Shown here piece after piece: positions 41,485 to 54,039 of a DNA stretch of 64,000 nucleotides. Position 1 is the stretch's first letter. Each line of letters starts with the position of its first letter. Source of the stretch: Heliopora coerulea. Its lineage: Eukaryota > Cnidaria > Anthozoa > Scleralcyonacea > Helioporidae. The stretch spans positions 1 to 64,000 of the forward strand of contig JASJOG010000507.1 in assembly GCA_030142905.1 (NCBI GenBank). Direction: 5' to 3'. The notes beneath the pieces were generated by a model that had not been told where the DNA came from, did no database searches, and was given only the letters and a program-made list of their open reading frames with translations. A program made the translations under genes and the position numbers.

Positions 41485-44430
41485 GAACGTGGAAGATCTT
41501 TGGTCGTTTAAATGTTTACAAGAAGATCAGAGCTGCCGAGGAAAGTTTACGAGGAGTAAAAATAGTATTGACAGTTCATTACACCGTTAATGGTATGTTA
41601 TTCTACCGATATGCTGAAAAATTAATCTACGTTCTTAAACGGCGTCGCCCTAGTGGCTTGCTTAAACTCCCTGCTGTTTAATATTGTACGGAATGCAGAT
41701 TTAAACAAGGACGATTATGCAGGGGAAAAACTCACGAAGGATCTGTGGCTAAATTACTTGTTTAATAATGTGAATGTATGCGAAGAATAAACTGGAATAA
41801 AGGACAAACGTGGCTTTAAAACAATACTCGTGCAAAAGAAGTAAGGCACTGGGGTTTATACAACAGTATAGTTTATATCTGTAGTGTAGGCTTGTGCAAC
41901 ACACATAGCATCAGGGTAACGACTCGAATTGTATTGTTTCTGACCACTTGAGTCGTTCACATCAACTTATCATTTACTATGCAATATCAGTTAACCTAAT
42001 TACAACGGTGAACACTTCACCCATTTACATACCAACATAATTAAAAACCTCCAGAAAAATTACACAATAAATACGAGTACCTTAAAAGTTGACCTCTTCC
42101 GCTATTCATAGATTCTCAGTACAACTAGCACTGTTGGTCCTTCGCTTCATCTAGTATTCCGCTCAACTAAATAACAAAATTAGGATTGATATGGCAGTTA
42201 TTACACGAAAATCTTGATTGAAAGACGAATATTAGTGTCCAGCAAATGATATCAAGGTATGACGTGACGACTGATGAAAGGTATATATATATAATAAATT
42301 TAAAATAAAGCTAGCGAACAGACCCACATATAGTCAATAAAATCCCAAGAATGTCCATCGGATTATTCAACCAAATATTGATATTCTGACATAACGAGCA
42401 TAAAAAGTTTTAACCTCGATTTGGCTGGCTATAAAATATTTTGTTCTTAAAAGGTTTGCTGGAGATTTGTCACATGTTTTTGCTTTTTTTCTGATACGTC
42501 CATAAATCACGTTGCTTGTTGGTTTACAGAACTTAATTGCTGATCAAGATCACTTGATTCAGACGGGAGATCAAACGTCAAATTTCAAATTACTCACTTT
42601 CTCAAAACATTTCGCTTTATTTTACCGTTGCGGAGTTCAGTTCGACCTCCCGAAACTGCGATTTATATTTCATACCCACCTCTTGATGTAAACATTAGAA
42701 AGGTCAAGCAACACAGAGTTGATTCATTTTACTTTAAGTTAGGCACCGGAATTGAATTGAAAGGTAAGTACCATTCCAGCCAATCGCTCTAATTACTCGA
42801 TCACGTTTCCTGTTTTTGTCAACAACTTGGCCAACAAGGCACCGAGGGATGTGCCCACTAAAATTTAACTTAACTGGTCTTGTAATTCTGAGAAATATCA
42901 CACAAAACTTGATAAAATACCTCAGGATCACTCTCACAGGGACTAAAATGCAGAATTTTTTTTAGTTGTCTTGCTTCTAGGGCAAAAATTCTCCGTTCCT
43001 GTGCTATATGATCTCAGTAGACCTCCCCCAGGAAATCTTCTCGTTCGGCTGGGCTCTGCACACTTACTTGCTTAAAGCTACGACTAGCACTCGTTCTCAA
43101 CCACATATAGAAACGCTTTCCAACTGCTGGCTCTTTTTTTGACTTTTATATGACGAATAGCTCCCATTTACCGTGGCCTGGTCGGTTATAGATGCACAGG
43201 AAACGTCAACATAGAATCAAAATTGGCTCCAAAGTGAAACTAGGTCGAGTGGCTCACTAATGTTCTCACCAAGCTATGATGTCTTTTGTGTGTCTATAAC
43301 TGAAAGAAAGAGGGCAACATAGAAAACGTTTGTTTTACACAGTTAAAACAAAGTTGAAGCTCTGGTAAAATTTTTAGGGTATCGACCATCCATCATCTAT
43401 GATCTGCACAATAAAAAACAAAGCAATTACACTGCTTGGTGATATTGGATTGTGTACTCTGATTGGCTCGTAGAATTCACACCACTGTGTGCTTCGTTCA
43501 TCAAGTCGTCATTACAATCTGTTCTACAACAAATCTGATCTATTTGCCCATAGAATTCCATTCGTTTCAGAATATTCTTAGCACAGTCTTCTTTGAGTTA
43601 CGATTTAAACTTGAGATAGCTCTGACTCCAACATCAATCCACCAACTGATGGTTCTAAACGATCACTATGAATAAAGCCGCCGTCGCGCATTGCTTCCAG
43701 CTGTAAATTTGAATCCCTCAAGTAATAGCACATCAGCCAACCTGGGCTTTGAAAATATGACTGAGGTGGTCGTCGCCCGCTACTTCAGTACACTTGTAGA
43801 AGCAAAAGTTTGGCTATAACGCTTGCGTTTAATTTGAACTGTTTATACAATGAGAAGATTTTGTTCTGTTGGTGTGAATTAGATATAAGAAAACGGAGTC
43901 CGAAGTGTATATCTCACTCTTCCCAGATACACATTGGTCTGTGCGAGACCTGTCCAAAACACTTTCCAATCACGAACATAAATTGAACTTTCAAAACATC
44001 ACGCACAAAGCGATTTGGGATGATAGGCGATAAAATTAAGCGGGATCATACTTCATTAATTTTCTTAAACCTTGTGTTATGAACACTGCTCATCCCACTC
44101 TAATACATTTTCAGTATTTCACCATGTTTTCTTACTGAGAAGAACGTATTCTGTTTAAAGGAAAGAACACTTTCCACGTTAGAAAAGGGCACAAAAAATG
44201 GCGGCGAAAACATTCCCGTACTGTTGCACAGTTTCGACGTTTTTGTACCTTTTCCTTCTTTGTTGTGTACGTTTACCATCAGTATTCACGCTGATATTTG
44301 GAGGTTATGCTCAGATTGGGGTCAACAGAAATAGTTAAACCTGGACCAAACGAAGCTGCAATTTATTACAAACCAATGTCCATGCATGGAGTTCGTTGAC
44401 GCGAGCCCAACTAAAATAGTTTACATAGAA
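41485..44430. other. No gene recognised
   Basis: Non-coding sequence with scattered short open frames. No repeat end or exon signal stood out. Confidence 0.35.
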
Positions 44431-44439
44431 AACGAATGT

Positions 44440-45270
44440 CTCTAATTTTTTGCGAGGGATGTAGTTTCTAAAGCAATTAACTTGAACAACTAGCATTGGC
44501 CACCAAAAGTAAGCGAAAAATTCGACAAAAATTTGAATCTTTCACAAACTTGCTTCAAGCCAAATCAAGCAGACATGCACGTCAGAACTTGCAGCGATTT
44601 CTATTCTTGCTTGGTCCAGAACATACCATGATGTAGTTTCTGACATTTTCGAATTAAGCAATCCATTAGAAAGTTCAAATGCTATCCATTCATCCATACC
44701 GTTATAACGATTTCTGTTACCAAGAAAAGTTCAAAATGAAACCGGAATACGTGGCGTGTAAGACAACCTTGAACCTCGACCATGCGATTGCAAAGCAACC
44801 TACGTTGAGGTTCTTGAAGGCTTGGCCAAACAAGATTTAATAAGTTTAAATACAACGTAAACGTACGAATTTCCTTCGAGATTAAAGTTTATTAAGCCAC
44901 TAACTTGAGCAGCTTACACTGACAACCTAACGCGAACGAAAAACAATGCCAGACGCGGGGACAAGATGCACGAAAGTTTAAATCTGCTCATACTTTCTTC
45001 AAATCGATACAAGCAGATAACCCTGATGTATGTCAAAAATTGTGCGATTTACATACTGGTTTGTTCAAAGACTTACCTTGATCTAACTCCAAACATTTTT
45101 GCAGTTCCATCAATCCATTGGACAGCTCAAATGTTATCCAACCATCTACATCGCTTTTTAAATTTGTTTAATCAAGCGAATTTCTAAACGAAAGCGGAAG
45201 ATATGGCGCAAGACTGACTGGCTTGAATCTCAAACTTACGACAGCTTGCGAAACCTGCTGGTACAGCGAG
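44440..45270. repeat. Old tandem duplication, ~430-450 bp period
   Basis: Two diverged copies follow each other. CAATTAACTTGAACAACTAG near 44475 matches CCACTAACTTGAGCAGCTTA near 44899. CAATCCATTAGAAAGTTCAA near 44660 matches CAATCCATTGGACAGCTCAA near 45109. Neither copy has a long open frame. Confidence 0.6.
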
Positions 45271-45279
45271 TAAAGATTT

Positions 45280-46110
45280 TCAAATTGTCTGTCAAAATAC
45301 CGAAGACTGATAGCGCTGAGAGGCGAGCTGTTCTTTCATATTCTAGCAACGTATCAGCTCAAATACTCAAATGAAAGACGGTGCAAATGTCTCAATGATT
45401 CACCTTCCATTCAAGAGTTCGCCTTTTAACTAACCTCTCACATGTGCTTGGTATATTTTAACAGGATGACTGAATGTTCCCAACTTGAAGACTGATTAAT
45501 AGCTCAAGTGATTAACTTCCAAAGCAAAACCTCGCTTCCAAAACTTTCGTTACCTCGAGACGCTCAGATTAAACTGTCGATTATGCTCAAATGGACGCCT
45601 ATAAAACGCTAGGAACTTAATACAGGAAATTCGCTCTATCCTGTCATTTTATCATGCCACAATCTGATTATTCTACATTCTTTCACAGTAATAACAATCA
45701 ACGTTGTTTCTGCTTCCACAACTGTTTTATAAGAATAGGCAAAATCTACCTTGTAGGACGTGATCTCGTTTTAACCATACGATCTTTTACTTAATCTGAA
45801 AAAAGGATATATCCGAAAAAATATTATCTATTAAGGTCTCAAAGTACTTGAAGTTTGATGTTTTGACAGTAGAATGAAGACAAACGCCCACAACTTGGGT
45901 CAAAAGTTCAAGACTCAACGAACTAAGCATCTGTCATCAAGATATAATTTAATGAAGTAAGAATTCTTCAGAGTTTCTTTTCTGTATTGGAGAAGATTAT
46001 ACTTAGACCTTTTTAATATCACAGGTTGTCGGTGGTATCCGTAAGCGTATACTCAGTGTATGATCGTTTGTCACTCGTAATGAGGGAGCCAAATAATTTG
46101 TAATCTGATA
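45280..46110. other. No gene recognised
   Basis: Non-coding. Weak further similarity to the preceding tandem copies (ATTAACTTCCAAAGC near 45506) is possible. Confidence 0.3.
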
Positions 46111-46288
46111 TACAGTAAAACTCGCCTAAGTCGGATTCGATTGAGCATCAAAATTTCATCTGAGTTAAGCAAAATCCGAGTTATGTGTTACTCGGATATA
46201 AAGTTAGAAATCAACGGGACTTTTTGATGCATCCGAGATAGCTGAAGATCCGAGTTTAGCGAGTTCGACCTAGGCGAGTTTTACTGTA
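46111..46288. mobile_element. pogo/Tigger-type MITE, 178 bp
   Basis: TACAGTAAAACTCGCCTAA on the left and, in reverse, TACAGTAAAACTCGCCTAGG on the right are terminal inverted repeats with TA target duplication. CAGTAAAACC-type ends are known from the pogo/Tigger group. The interior also folds back (TCCGAGTTATG, ACTCGGATAT, CCGAGTTTAGC). Confidence 0.75.
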
Positions 46289-47920
46289 TTTAATACAAGA
46301 TAGCATCGATTGTAAACGAAATTCCGCAAAGGGGTGTTGGAGCTTTCTCCTCAAGAAATTTCAAAATTTAAAAACCTTTTAGTGTCCATTTTCAGAATTC
46401 TAATGATCACCCAGATGATCTCCTGCACCAAACCCCATGGAAACCATTGGATAATGTGAAGTTCACACTTTCCTATCATTTTCGTCTATCCCAATATGGC
46501 ACTTGTGTATTTGCCTCAAATTACAGTTTTCGTTTAAAATGCCATTGGTTTTTATAAGTCTTCAGTTCGATAGGGTTTGTTCCTCATCTTACTTTTTTTA
46601 CTGAGTACCCTCAATTTCTACTTTTCAGGTTCCACATGGGCAGATTTCGCACCTCTTGAAGTGGTGTTTCCTTCAAGAAACACTTTCGTTACCCATAATT
46701 ACACCGTTTACTATCACTAAATATCCATATCTTATATCTCTGACAGCTCCAAACTCGTTCTCAGTTTGAAAGTCTCTTGGGGTCGCCAGGATAACGACAG
46801 ACTCTTTAATTTCACAAGGAAAATTTCCATCGTACTTTGAATCTACCCAAGCCAAAGTTTCAAAACAAATCACTCGAGTTCTCGACCGAATATCACTTTC
46901 GCAGACCACTTAAACATTGCGTTTCCTTTCAGAATAGACGTCATTATCACCACCAACATTTTCGTCAGTTTACAGTGAAAATTTCAAAGAACCGGCGTAT
47001 TCCGTCTGTATCGCTTGACCTAACTCATAGTAACGTATAAAACCTATTCGTACATGCTATTCACAAAATGACTAACCGCTCTGTCTCCAAGTATTCAGAC
47101 ACGAAGCAAAGCTTAAAGTCAATATTTTCCGATACAGAACGAACACTAATTTTGTAAATTATTTCCAAAGCTTGCACAATTCTACCAAAAATCATTAACT
47201 ATCAGTTATAGACAAGCTTAAGAAGACGAATCCTGTTGACAAGGGAAAGACGTCAAGGCACTTCAACTTGGTGGACAGAAAAACAAGAGGTTTTTTTGGG
47301 GTTTTTTTTTGTTTTTTTTTAAACAAACAAAGGTCATTCAACGCACCAAGCGTTCGAATCATAGTATTAATCAATCAGAGTTCGCGTTTATTTTATAATA
47401 GTTGTTCTTGTAAAATTGTTGTTTGTTTTCGAAGAGTATTTACGGTTCCTTCCAATCCCTAAAGCGCCTTTCAGATTTCGTTCAGCGCAAGGTGGACCCC
47501 TAAATAAGCTTGTCTAGCTAAGAAACATGACCTAAAATTCCCCAGATAAAATTGCAGTCAAACGTCCTCCAACATATATAGCAAAATTGGATGTAATGTA
47601 AGCGGTATTTGATAATCTCTGCGCAGGTAAAATCTTTAGTTCCCAGCCTTACAGGATCGTGTAACCACAGCAACGCAGCTGGGGACAATCAGGAGCGAGA
47701 ACATGACCAGGGTTACTGCCATAAACCCAGAAACGCAGATTCTGATCCTTCTATCCGTAGGCAACTTCAGCCACAGGGACAGCTCTGAGTGTTTGGCGCT
47801 GAACAAATCAATGATTCGGAAGTCAGAGGAGGAAATAATGAAGTGTATGTAATGTGAAAGTTGTAAGATAAAACAAATATCGTAAAAATAGTGAATTGTT
47901 GAGAGGTCATGATTTGAGTA
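46289..47920. other. No gene confirmed
   Basis: An open frame on the minus strand at 46673-46909 (LAWVDSKYDGNF, SVVILATPRDF) could be an exon, but no splice signals or family could be assigned. A poly-T/poly-A stretch lies near 47290-47330. Confidence 0.3.
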
Positions 47921-47924
47921 TGGT

Positions 47925-48390
47925 GGGTTGCTGCTGGCGGAGTGGTGGTGCACGTATCTCTCACTTGTGAGCAAGGCGTTGGTGGCTCAGTGGTAGTGCA
48001 TGTGTCTTTCAACTTTTTGACTGGAGTGTTGGTGGCACATTAGTAGTGTACGTGTCTCGTACCCAGTGACAAGGGTTCGATTCCGGCTCCGTGCAGTTAT
48101 CCGATTAAAGTTACCTTGGTCACATATGAGAAGAGTGTTGTCCAGTTTGACTCGACCAAACATCGCAGGTTTTCGCCTGGTACTCGGTTTCTTCCTGTAG
48201 TAAAACTGGACCCATGAAGGGTAGACCTTACTGGACCTCTAGGAAGAACAGCTTAGGAAGCTAATAGGGTTATCCAGTATAAATAAATGTGCTTTACCTC
48301 CGGTTTCCTCCTGTACTAACACTGGACCCATGAGGGGTGGCCCTTACTGGACAGCTTAGATGGCTGATGGCGTTATCCAATATAAAAACA
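47925..48390 (+). mobile_element. tRNA-derived SINE with triplicated 5' units
   Basis: Three successive ~50-bp units begin with GCGGAGTGGTGGTGCACG, TGGCTCAGTGGTAGTGCATG and TGGCACATTAGTAGTGTACG, each like the A-box half of a tRNA. Only the last is followed by a B box (GGGTTCGATTCCGG). A body then contains two related stretches ending in ACTGGACCCATGARGGGTRG-type sequence, and AATAAAT-like tails. It is a composite or tandemly rearranged SINE. Confidence 0.6.
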
Positions 48391-49053
48391 AATAAATAAT
48401 AACGAAAAGACATAAGATTAATGACGTTGATATTTTGATTGTATTTTAAATTCTTTGTCAAATTGAACTTAGAAAAAAGATTAAAATAAAGTCGAAGTAT
48501 CATCGTAATTATTCTGGAGCCTTGTTGTATTCTCAAAGCTTGAGTTCTCTCTTGAGTCAGTATTTTTCGGTATTCATTTTATCTTTTACTTTTTGAAACT
48601 GTCTGCTGGCACAGCATTACGTGAAAATTACTTTCAAAAAAAACTTCTGAAGTTATAATGACTAGCGTTTACAAGTCTTGCATATCTCACTTCGTTAAGA
48701 TGTGTTTAATCAGCAAACGACGTAACTTTGACGTCAAACTACAGTACATAATGACTTCTTGGAAACTTCTCCAAACCATCGAGATTATCCAAGGAATTTG
48801 CTTGAAACTGCGCATGTACGTGTAGGTATCCCATGACACTAAACATACAAAAGTTTGGAGTGAAGTCATTGAGTAATCTCCAAAGTTTCCAAAACACTAC
48901 CTGCATCAAAATCCTTTTTTCGGGCCAAGCAGTGGCGTGTTCGTTCACAATCCTTTGTGATGCCATGTTGATATCTTTGTCAAAGAAGGTTGTTATGGGC
49001 CATGTCAAGAGAGAATTTATGTCTTGAGCTATGATTATGTGGATATTTATGGT

Positions 49054-49170
49054 GAAGGAAGGAAGGAAGGAAGAGAAGGAAAGGAAGGAAAGGAAGGAAG
49101 GGAATGAAGAAAGAAAGGAAGGAAGGAAGGAAGGAACAAACGAACGAAAGAACAAAGGAAAGGAAGGAAG
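49054..49170. repeat. (GGAA)n-type purine microsatellite
   Basis: Imperfect GGAA/GAAA tetranucleotide array of about 115 bp. Confidence 0.9.
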
Positions 49171-49199
49171 GTGGGTAGGTTAAGAAATAAGGTAAAAAT

Positions 49200-52130
49200 T
49201 AAATCACAACATATCTATCATTTGGTTTACCATTCAATACTATGTATTTTTAATATCAAAACGTTCTGAGGTTTACAAGCTCCAAAATGGCAGTGCACAT
49301 GTCACTATTGAACCATAGTTCCAGTAATTTTTCAGCGTAGGACAGTCTGTTCACCCGAGGCAACGGAATATCTCAATGCCTGCTGTTCCGGCCACCTTGT
49401 CTTTCATGCCACCTTGAGATCGCTCAACAACAAAGTCCTTTTCATGGTTTTTCCTTAAAGATCAGGTAAAAATACCGTTAATTCCTGACGCAAACAACAT
49501 CAGGTTGACCAGTAAATGTTTCGGAATTTATCAAAATATCTGAAGAGCTCAAACTTTATTATATCGAAGCACTTGCAGATTTTAGTGGATGCCTACTGCG
49601 CTCAGGGGCCACCTATTTTTCTTAGGTTTCAAAATGATGATTTTGGTTAAAGTTGAAAAATAAATCAGGAGATGAAAAAGAAATATACTTTTATTTTTTT
49701 TCATGGGATTGAAAAAGATCGCTTTCACAGCTACAGTGATTATATAATTGGTTTATTACCATGTGACGGTCAGTTGTATGAAGGTCTTCAACTTGCCATG
49801 AGTCCTGGAGGTATCGCACCGAACTCTTCCGTCACCATTGCAAGAAATGCACCTTTAAGAAACAAGAATAAGATATCTGCGGTTGAAATTAACATTCGTA
49901 GAATTAACTTTATCGAAATTACTACAAGATTTAGAATGTAAAACTAATTCAGACTGTCGTATACTTTTCATACAAGTGTACAATTCACGTTTGGGACCAC
50001 AGCCCACTATTTCGCTATATAATAGCCCTCCGTACTTTCACTATCATACTAGAAATACGTGCAAGCAAAACCCCCCCGTCCAACCTTCCAATATATCGCT
50101 CGAGAATCCAAGTAACAATGATAATTTTTCAAAATTCTCAAAAAGACATTCTCCTGACTATAACTGGGAGAGGACATGCAATAAAAAAAAATCCACACAG
50201 AATTTGGCCACAAATAAACAACAATCCAAACTGGAAATTATTTTATATTTAGACTGCTTATAGTAATATTTACGTTTAAAATTTCAATTCTGGTTTATTA
50301 AAACAAAAATTTCGGTGAGCATAACGTTCAGTGGCTTAACAAATGGTAAGATGTCCATCCTTGCAATTAAATTATTGAACAACGAATGATCGGCTCAATA
50401 CCCTGAATTATTTGCGGGTTTATGGTAATTCGTGTCATTTTCCCATTAGACTTCTCACTCATTTGCCTTAAAGAAAGGTTGTTTTATTAGATGATCAGAC
50501 TTTCCGTCTTAAAAGTGGAGCATTCTCATAAGTTATCAATTGGATACCGGCATTACGGACAGCTCATAATTGAATATTTTTCTGACATTTTTTTGACTTA
50601 AAAAATTGATAAATTATACGTTACCTCAAAGTTGGTTACAAATGTTTTTAAGATCTGCTGTGATAAGGGTTTATGCTAAGTATTCATTCGGAAGTACAAG
50701 ACTTTGGTGACAAAAATGAAACGAATCACGAAATCGACGAAGTAAACAAAGAAAACATGAACGAATTCTGCAGTTTTATCGCTGACCAAAAATCGGAAAA
50801 TACAAAACATAAAACAAAATACGACAAGCAAACCTTGTGAAAGTTTTGTCGAAAGAAGAACGAGAAGAGGGAAGTAAAAGACGTACGTTTTCCAAGGCAA
50901 AACATCAATAAAAAAAAATGTAAAGTGGCGTATAAACCTGCAACTCTTGCGTATTTTCAACTAAGCATTCATTGGCACCTCAACACAAAGGGTTCAACGG
51001 TAAATTTACACACAGACGACTTTAAACTTTCTTGAGAGGTTTTAAAATCCTGATGAAAGCATTACCGATCGAATACCGAAAAGGCCATCATGCACAAATC
51101 ACTCTTGAAGTGAGAAAGACAACTGTTTTGCCGAAGGATAATTTGGTGACCAAAAACAAGTACATGGTGGCTGTTTAGTGTTTACCTTGCATTTTTGTTT
51201 CGAGCCAAAAATACATCTTAATGTCTTCAATGGGGTGACATTTCATAGCAAAAAGAAATCCTGATTGAGGCAATGAAATCTTTGTGTAGAAAGCGGAGAA
51301 AGCATCCAAAGACCGTCACGACATGGACAACTCTTCTGGGTGACGAGTGTTCTATCCCACTTCTCAAACAATTGACCATGAACGCTGTCCGCTTAAATAC
51401 TGCAAAATGTTCAAAAATAATTGTCGTACAGAGATGAATGAACCAGAATCTTCATTCTACTTGACCAATTTGACCAATAAACACCAGGAAGATCCACGCG
51501 GTAATATTTCGTACAAGAAGTCTCCCTTAGGGAAGAATGAAGTCGGGAAGCTACTTTTCAAAGCTGCTCAAAACAATTCCGTTCGCAGAACTTGTACTTC
51601 AAAGCTACTCGATTCAGACGTACCTGCGATTGTGCAGCTCAGGTAAGTGGTTACCACAACGTGAAAAGTCCCAAGATTTATACTAATCGACATCTATTCA
51701 ACTTCAGCGAAGAATGTCGTTTTAATACAGTTAGTCGCTTAGCAAATGTCCAGACAGCAAGCGAGTTCCCTTACGTCTTTTGTTCATATAAATCAGAAAG
51801 AAACAAGACAAAGCGTTGCTGCAAAAAGAGAACAGTTGGCAAATGCATATTCCAACGAGCTAACTTTGAGAACTGCTCTGTCAAGTCATAAATTGTCCAG
51901 TTACTGAGGTGGCGAAACCAGCCGCAGGCACCAAGAAAGCCATTTCCTTTGCCGGTCTTAAATCATTTACTGGCTTCAGTGTTCAAATAGTGTAAACAAC
52001 TTGCGAGAGATCCATACAAGGGAAAAAAGAACGAGACCAAATCGATTTGCTTCAATACGGTACCTAAGTACGGTTTGTTCAACAACATACCAGTCCCCGA
52101 GCTGGCACACGGCATTTTTGAGTGACCAGA
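49200..52130. other. No gene confirmed
   Basis: Mostly non-coding. An open frame at 51347-51640 followed by another to 51891 is Cys- and Lys-rich (CPLKYCKMFKNNCRTE, then RCCKKRTVGKC), but start, splicing and family are unclear. The remainder has only short frames. Confidence 0.3.
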
Positions 52131-52138
52131 CACCATGG

Positions 52139-52363
52139 ATATATATATATATATATATATCCATGAGTCATGTCGCTAGCGAATTTGCGCACGCTCACTA
52201 GTCTCTAGTTAGAGCACTCTGACATGGCTTAGATGTACCACATGTGTGGGACATTTGAGTTGCCTATATAATATAGGCTTCTCCATCCTGCTCGTCAGCA
52301 CTACACTGATGAGGCCCAGTAGGCCGAAACGGTTCCGTCTGTAGTTATATATATATATATATA
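52139..52363 (+). mobile_element. Penelope-like terminal fragment between two (TA)n runs
   Basis: (TA)n tracts at 52139-52160 and 52346-52363 bracket a 185-bp segment with a canonical hammerhead at its right end. Penelope-like elements often insert in TA-rich microsatellites and carry hammerheads in their pLTRs. The segment is a solo pLTR-like remnant or a small retrozyme-like unit. Confidence 0.6.
52300..52345 (+). ncRNA. Hammerhead ribozyme (type I), complete
   Basis: Helix I pairs ACTACA (52300-52305) with TGTAGT (52340-52345). The core is CTGATGA at 52306-52312. Helix II is GGCC/GGCC (52313-52316 with 52322-52325). GAAA is at 52326-52329. Helix III is ACG/CGT with loop GTTC. The cleavage triplet is GTC, so the predicted cut is after C52339. 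Every conserved core position is intact, so self-cleavage of the plus-strand RNA is expected. Known role in Penelope-like elements: processing of multimeric RNA. Confidence 0.9.
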
Positions 52364-52966
52364 AAGAAAGATACATACACAAAGCGAAAATTTTTCTCCC
52401 TGGTAATCACCACGCGTGTAAAAGGACTCCACGCACGTCAAGATTAGTACCCTCGCACCGCGCTTCGCGCGGTGGGCGAAGGGATTAGATTATGAGCTCG
52501 AGATTTCTACCAGGTGATAGTTGACGAGGGCGAAGCCCAAGTCAACTATAACCTCAGAAATCGAGAGCAAATAATCTAATTGTTTTAGTAGAAACACTTT
52601 CGTCAGTTAAACACATACTCAAAGATGTCGATCGCCAGGTGCAAAATCGCACGTTCTGATTGTCATCGTGGTGTATGTAATAAACTCATGACAGTCGACT
52701 TAGCAAAATATCCGCTTTTGATTGGCTGCAGTTTGTCCTCGACGCTCTCTTGAATTTCACACACACGCCAAGATGACAACCTCGAGGGAAAAAGTTCCAG
52801 GTGTAAACGAGGCTTAAAAAGAGACTCTAAAAACGATTAAACTGGAAGCAAACTGACGTCTCTCGTTCATTAACACGTCACTTTACATTCCTGGAACCAT
52901 GTCGAAAACAATTCGGTACAAAGAGCTGGATCAAAATTATAAGGATTACCTGCACATTCTACTCAC

Positions 52967-53260
52967 CTAGAATGATAACTTTCAACACAATGGTTTTGAT
53001 AGCCTCCAGGTCTCTAATTACATGTTTGTAAGTCCCATTGTCTGCCAGGGTTGTGTTTATTACAACCAAAGTTCCTTGACCCTGTATCGACATTCTTTGG
53101 TCGGCTGGTGGTTGTCCTGACTTCCACAAAGTTCTTCCATCTTTCCTCCATCTCCATAATAGTTGACCTTGATATTGATACGTTACGTTCAATCGTAAAG
53201 TCTCCCCCACGTCCACGTACGTTATGTTTGGAGGTCTCGCTTGGAGTACCCAGTTTTTAG
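52967..53260 (-). CDS. Ig-like domain exon without cysteines
   Basis: A classic phase 1-1 exon (acceptor GGTTTTAG, donor GTGAGT) of 98 codons. The pattern fits an Ig domain: VDVGETLRLNVTY (strand B), LLWRWRKDGRTLW (C-C'), QGTLVVINTTLADNGTYKHV (E-F) and KTIVLKVIIL (G). The two disulfide cysteines are absent: strand B has V/T and the DNGTYxHV motif lacks the usual Cys. Three N-glycosylation sites (NIT, NVT, NTT). It would be extracellular. Neighbouring exons are not securely identified; it may belong to an Ig-superfamily receptor or secreted protein. Confidence 0.65.
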
Positions 53261-53269
53261 CTAAAACCA

Positions 53270-53930
53270 AACAGTTTAAAAAGATCTCAGTCCACCAGCC
53301 TTTTCCTCTTCTGGCACGTGCCAGCCACACAGTTATCCTTCTCAGCGCATTGACGACATAATCATTTTGAATGCCATAATCTCCAGAGGAGTAGGAACCA
53401 ACTAACTATTAGGGGGCACTACCAACCTGAGGAAGGATCCAGGAGCATGCACCCCCAGGAAGATCTTTGGGGCTTTTTGAGGCTATGAAACGCTATTTTT
53501 TGCATTTTAAGAGCAGTTTTACAAAAGAATAAAAAATTCTTCATAATAAATGATAATTACAAATATTCACTTTACAGCTGATTTTTTCATCCAACCTGAT
53601 CAACTTACATTATAAAAAAAGTGACTGTGATAAATATAGTGGGGCAAGTGCTTCCTCCCCCCGCCTCGCTTCCTACACCTATGATCTCTTTATACTGTTC
53701 GGGATAATTTACATAAGCCATCGATATTTTCAGTATATAAGCCTCCAGTGGTATCCATCTCCGTTCCTGCACATGTATCTGTGTGAACAGATGGTTATCT
53801 GGCATGTGCCCATGCGATGTGCTTGGTTATTATGTGTGGGCAATGAGCATTAGCAAGGGCAGGGAACCTTTCAGCTATAAAGAAAACATTTTTGCCTTTC
53901 ATTTTATACTCCAAACTGGTAATGAAAGTG
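53270..53930. other. No gene recognised
   Basis: Probably intron of the Ig-exon gene. No repeat boundary found. Confidence 0.3.
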
Positions 53931-53954
53931 TAGGATTTGTACTTCATAGTTGCT

Positions 53955-54035
53955 GCTAGGGATGTTGATGGCATTGTAGTAGTGCTTTTGTTTTTTCAAC
54001 TTTGTGACTGGGGTTTTGGTGGCACAATGGGGAGA
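53955..54035 (+). repeat. SINE fragment
   Basis: TTTTTTCAACTTTGTGACTG followed by TTTTGGTGGCACAATGG matches the second and third 5' units of the SINE at 47.9-48.4 kb. It is truncated, with no B box. Confidence 0.6.
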
Positions 54036-54039
54036 GGCA

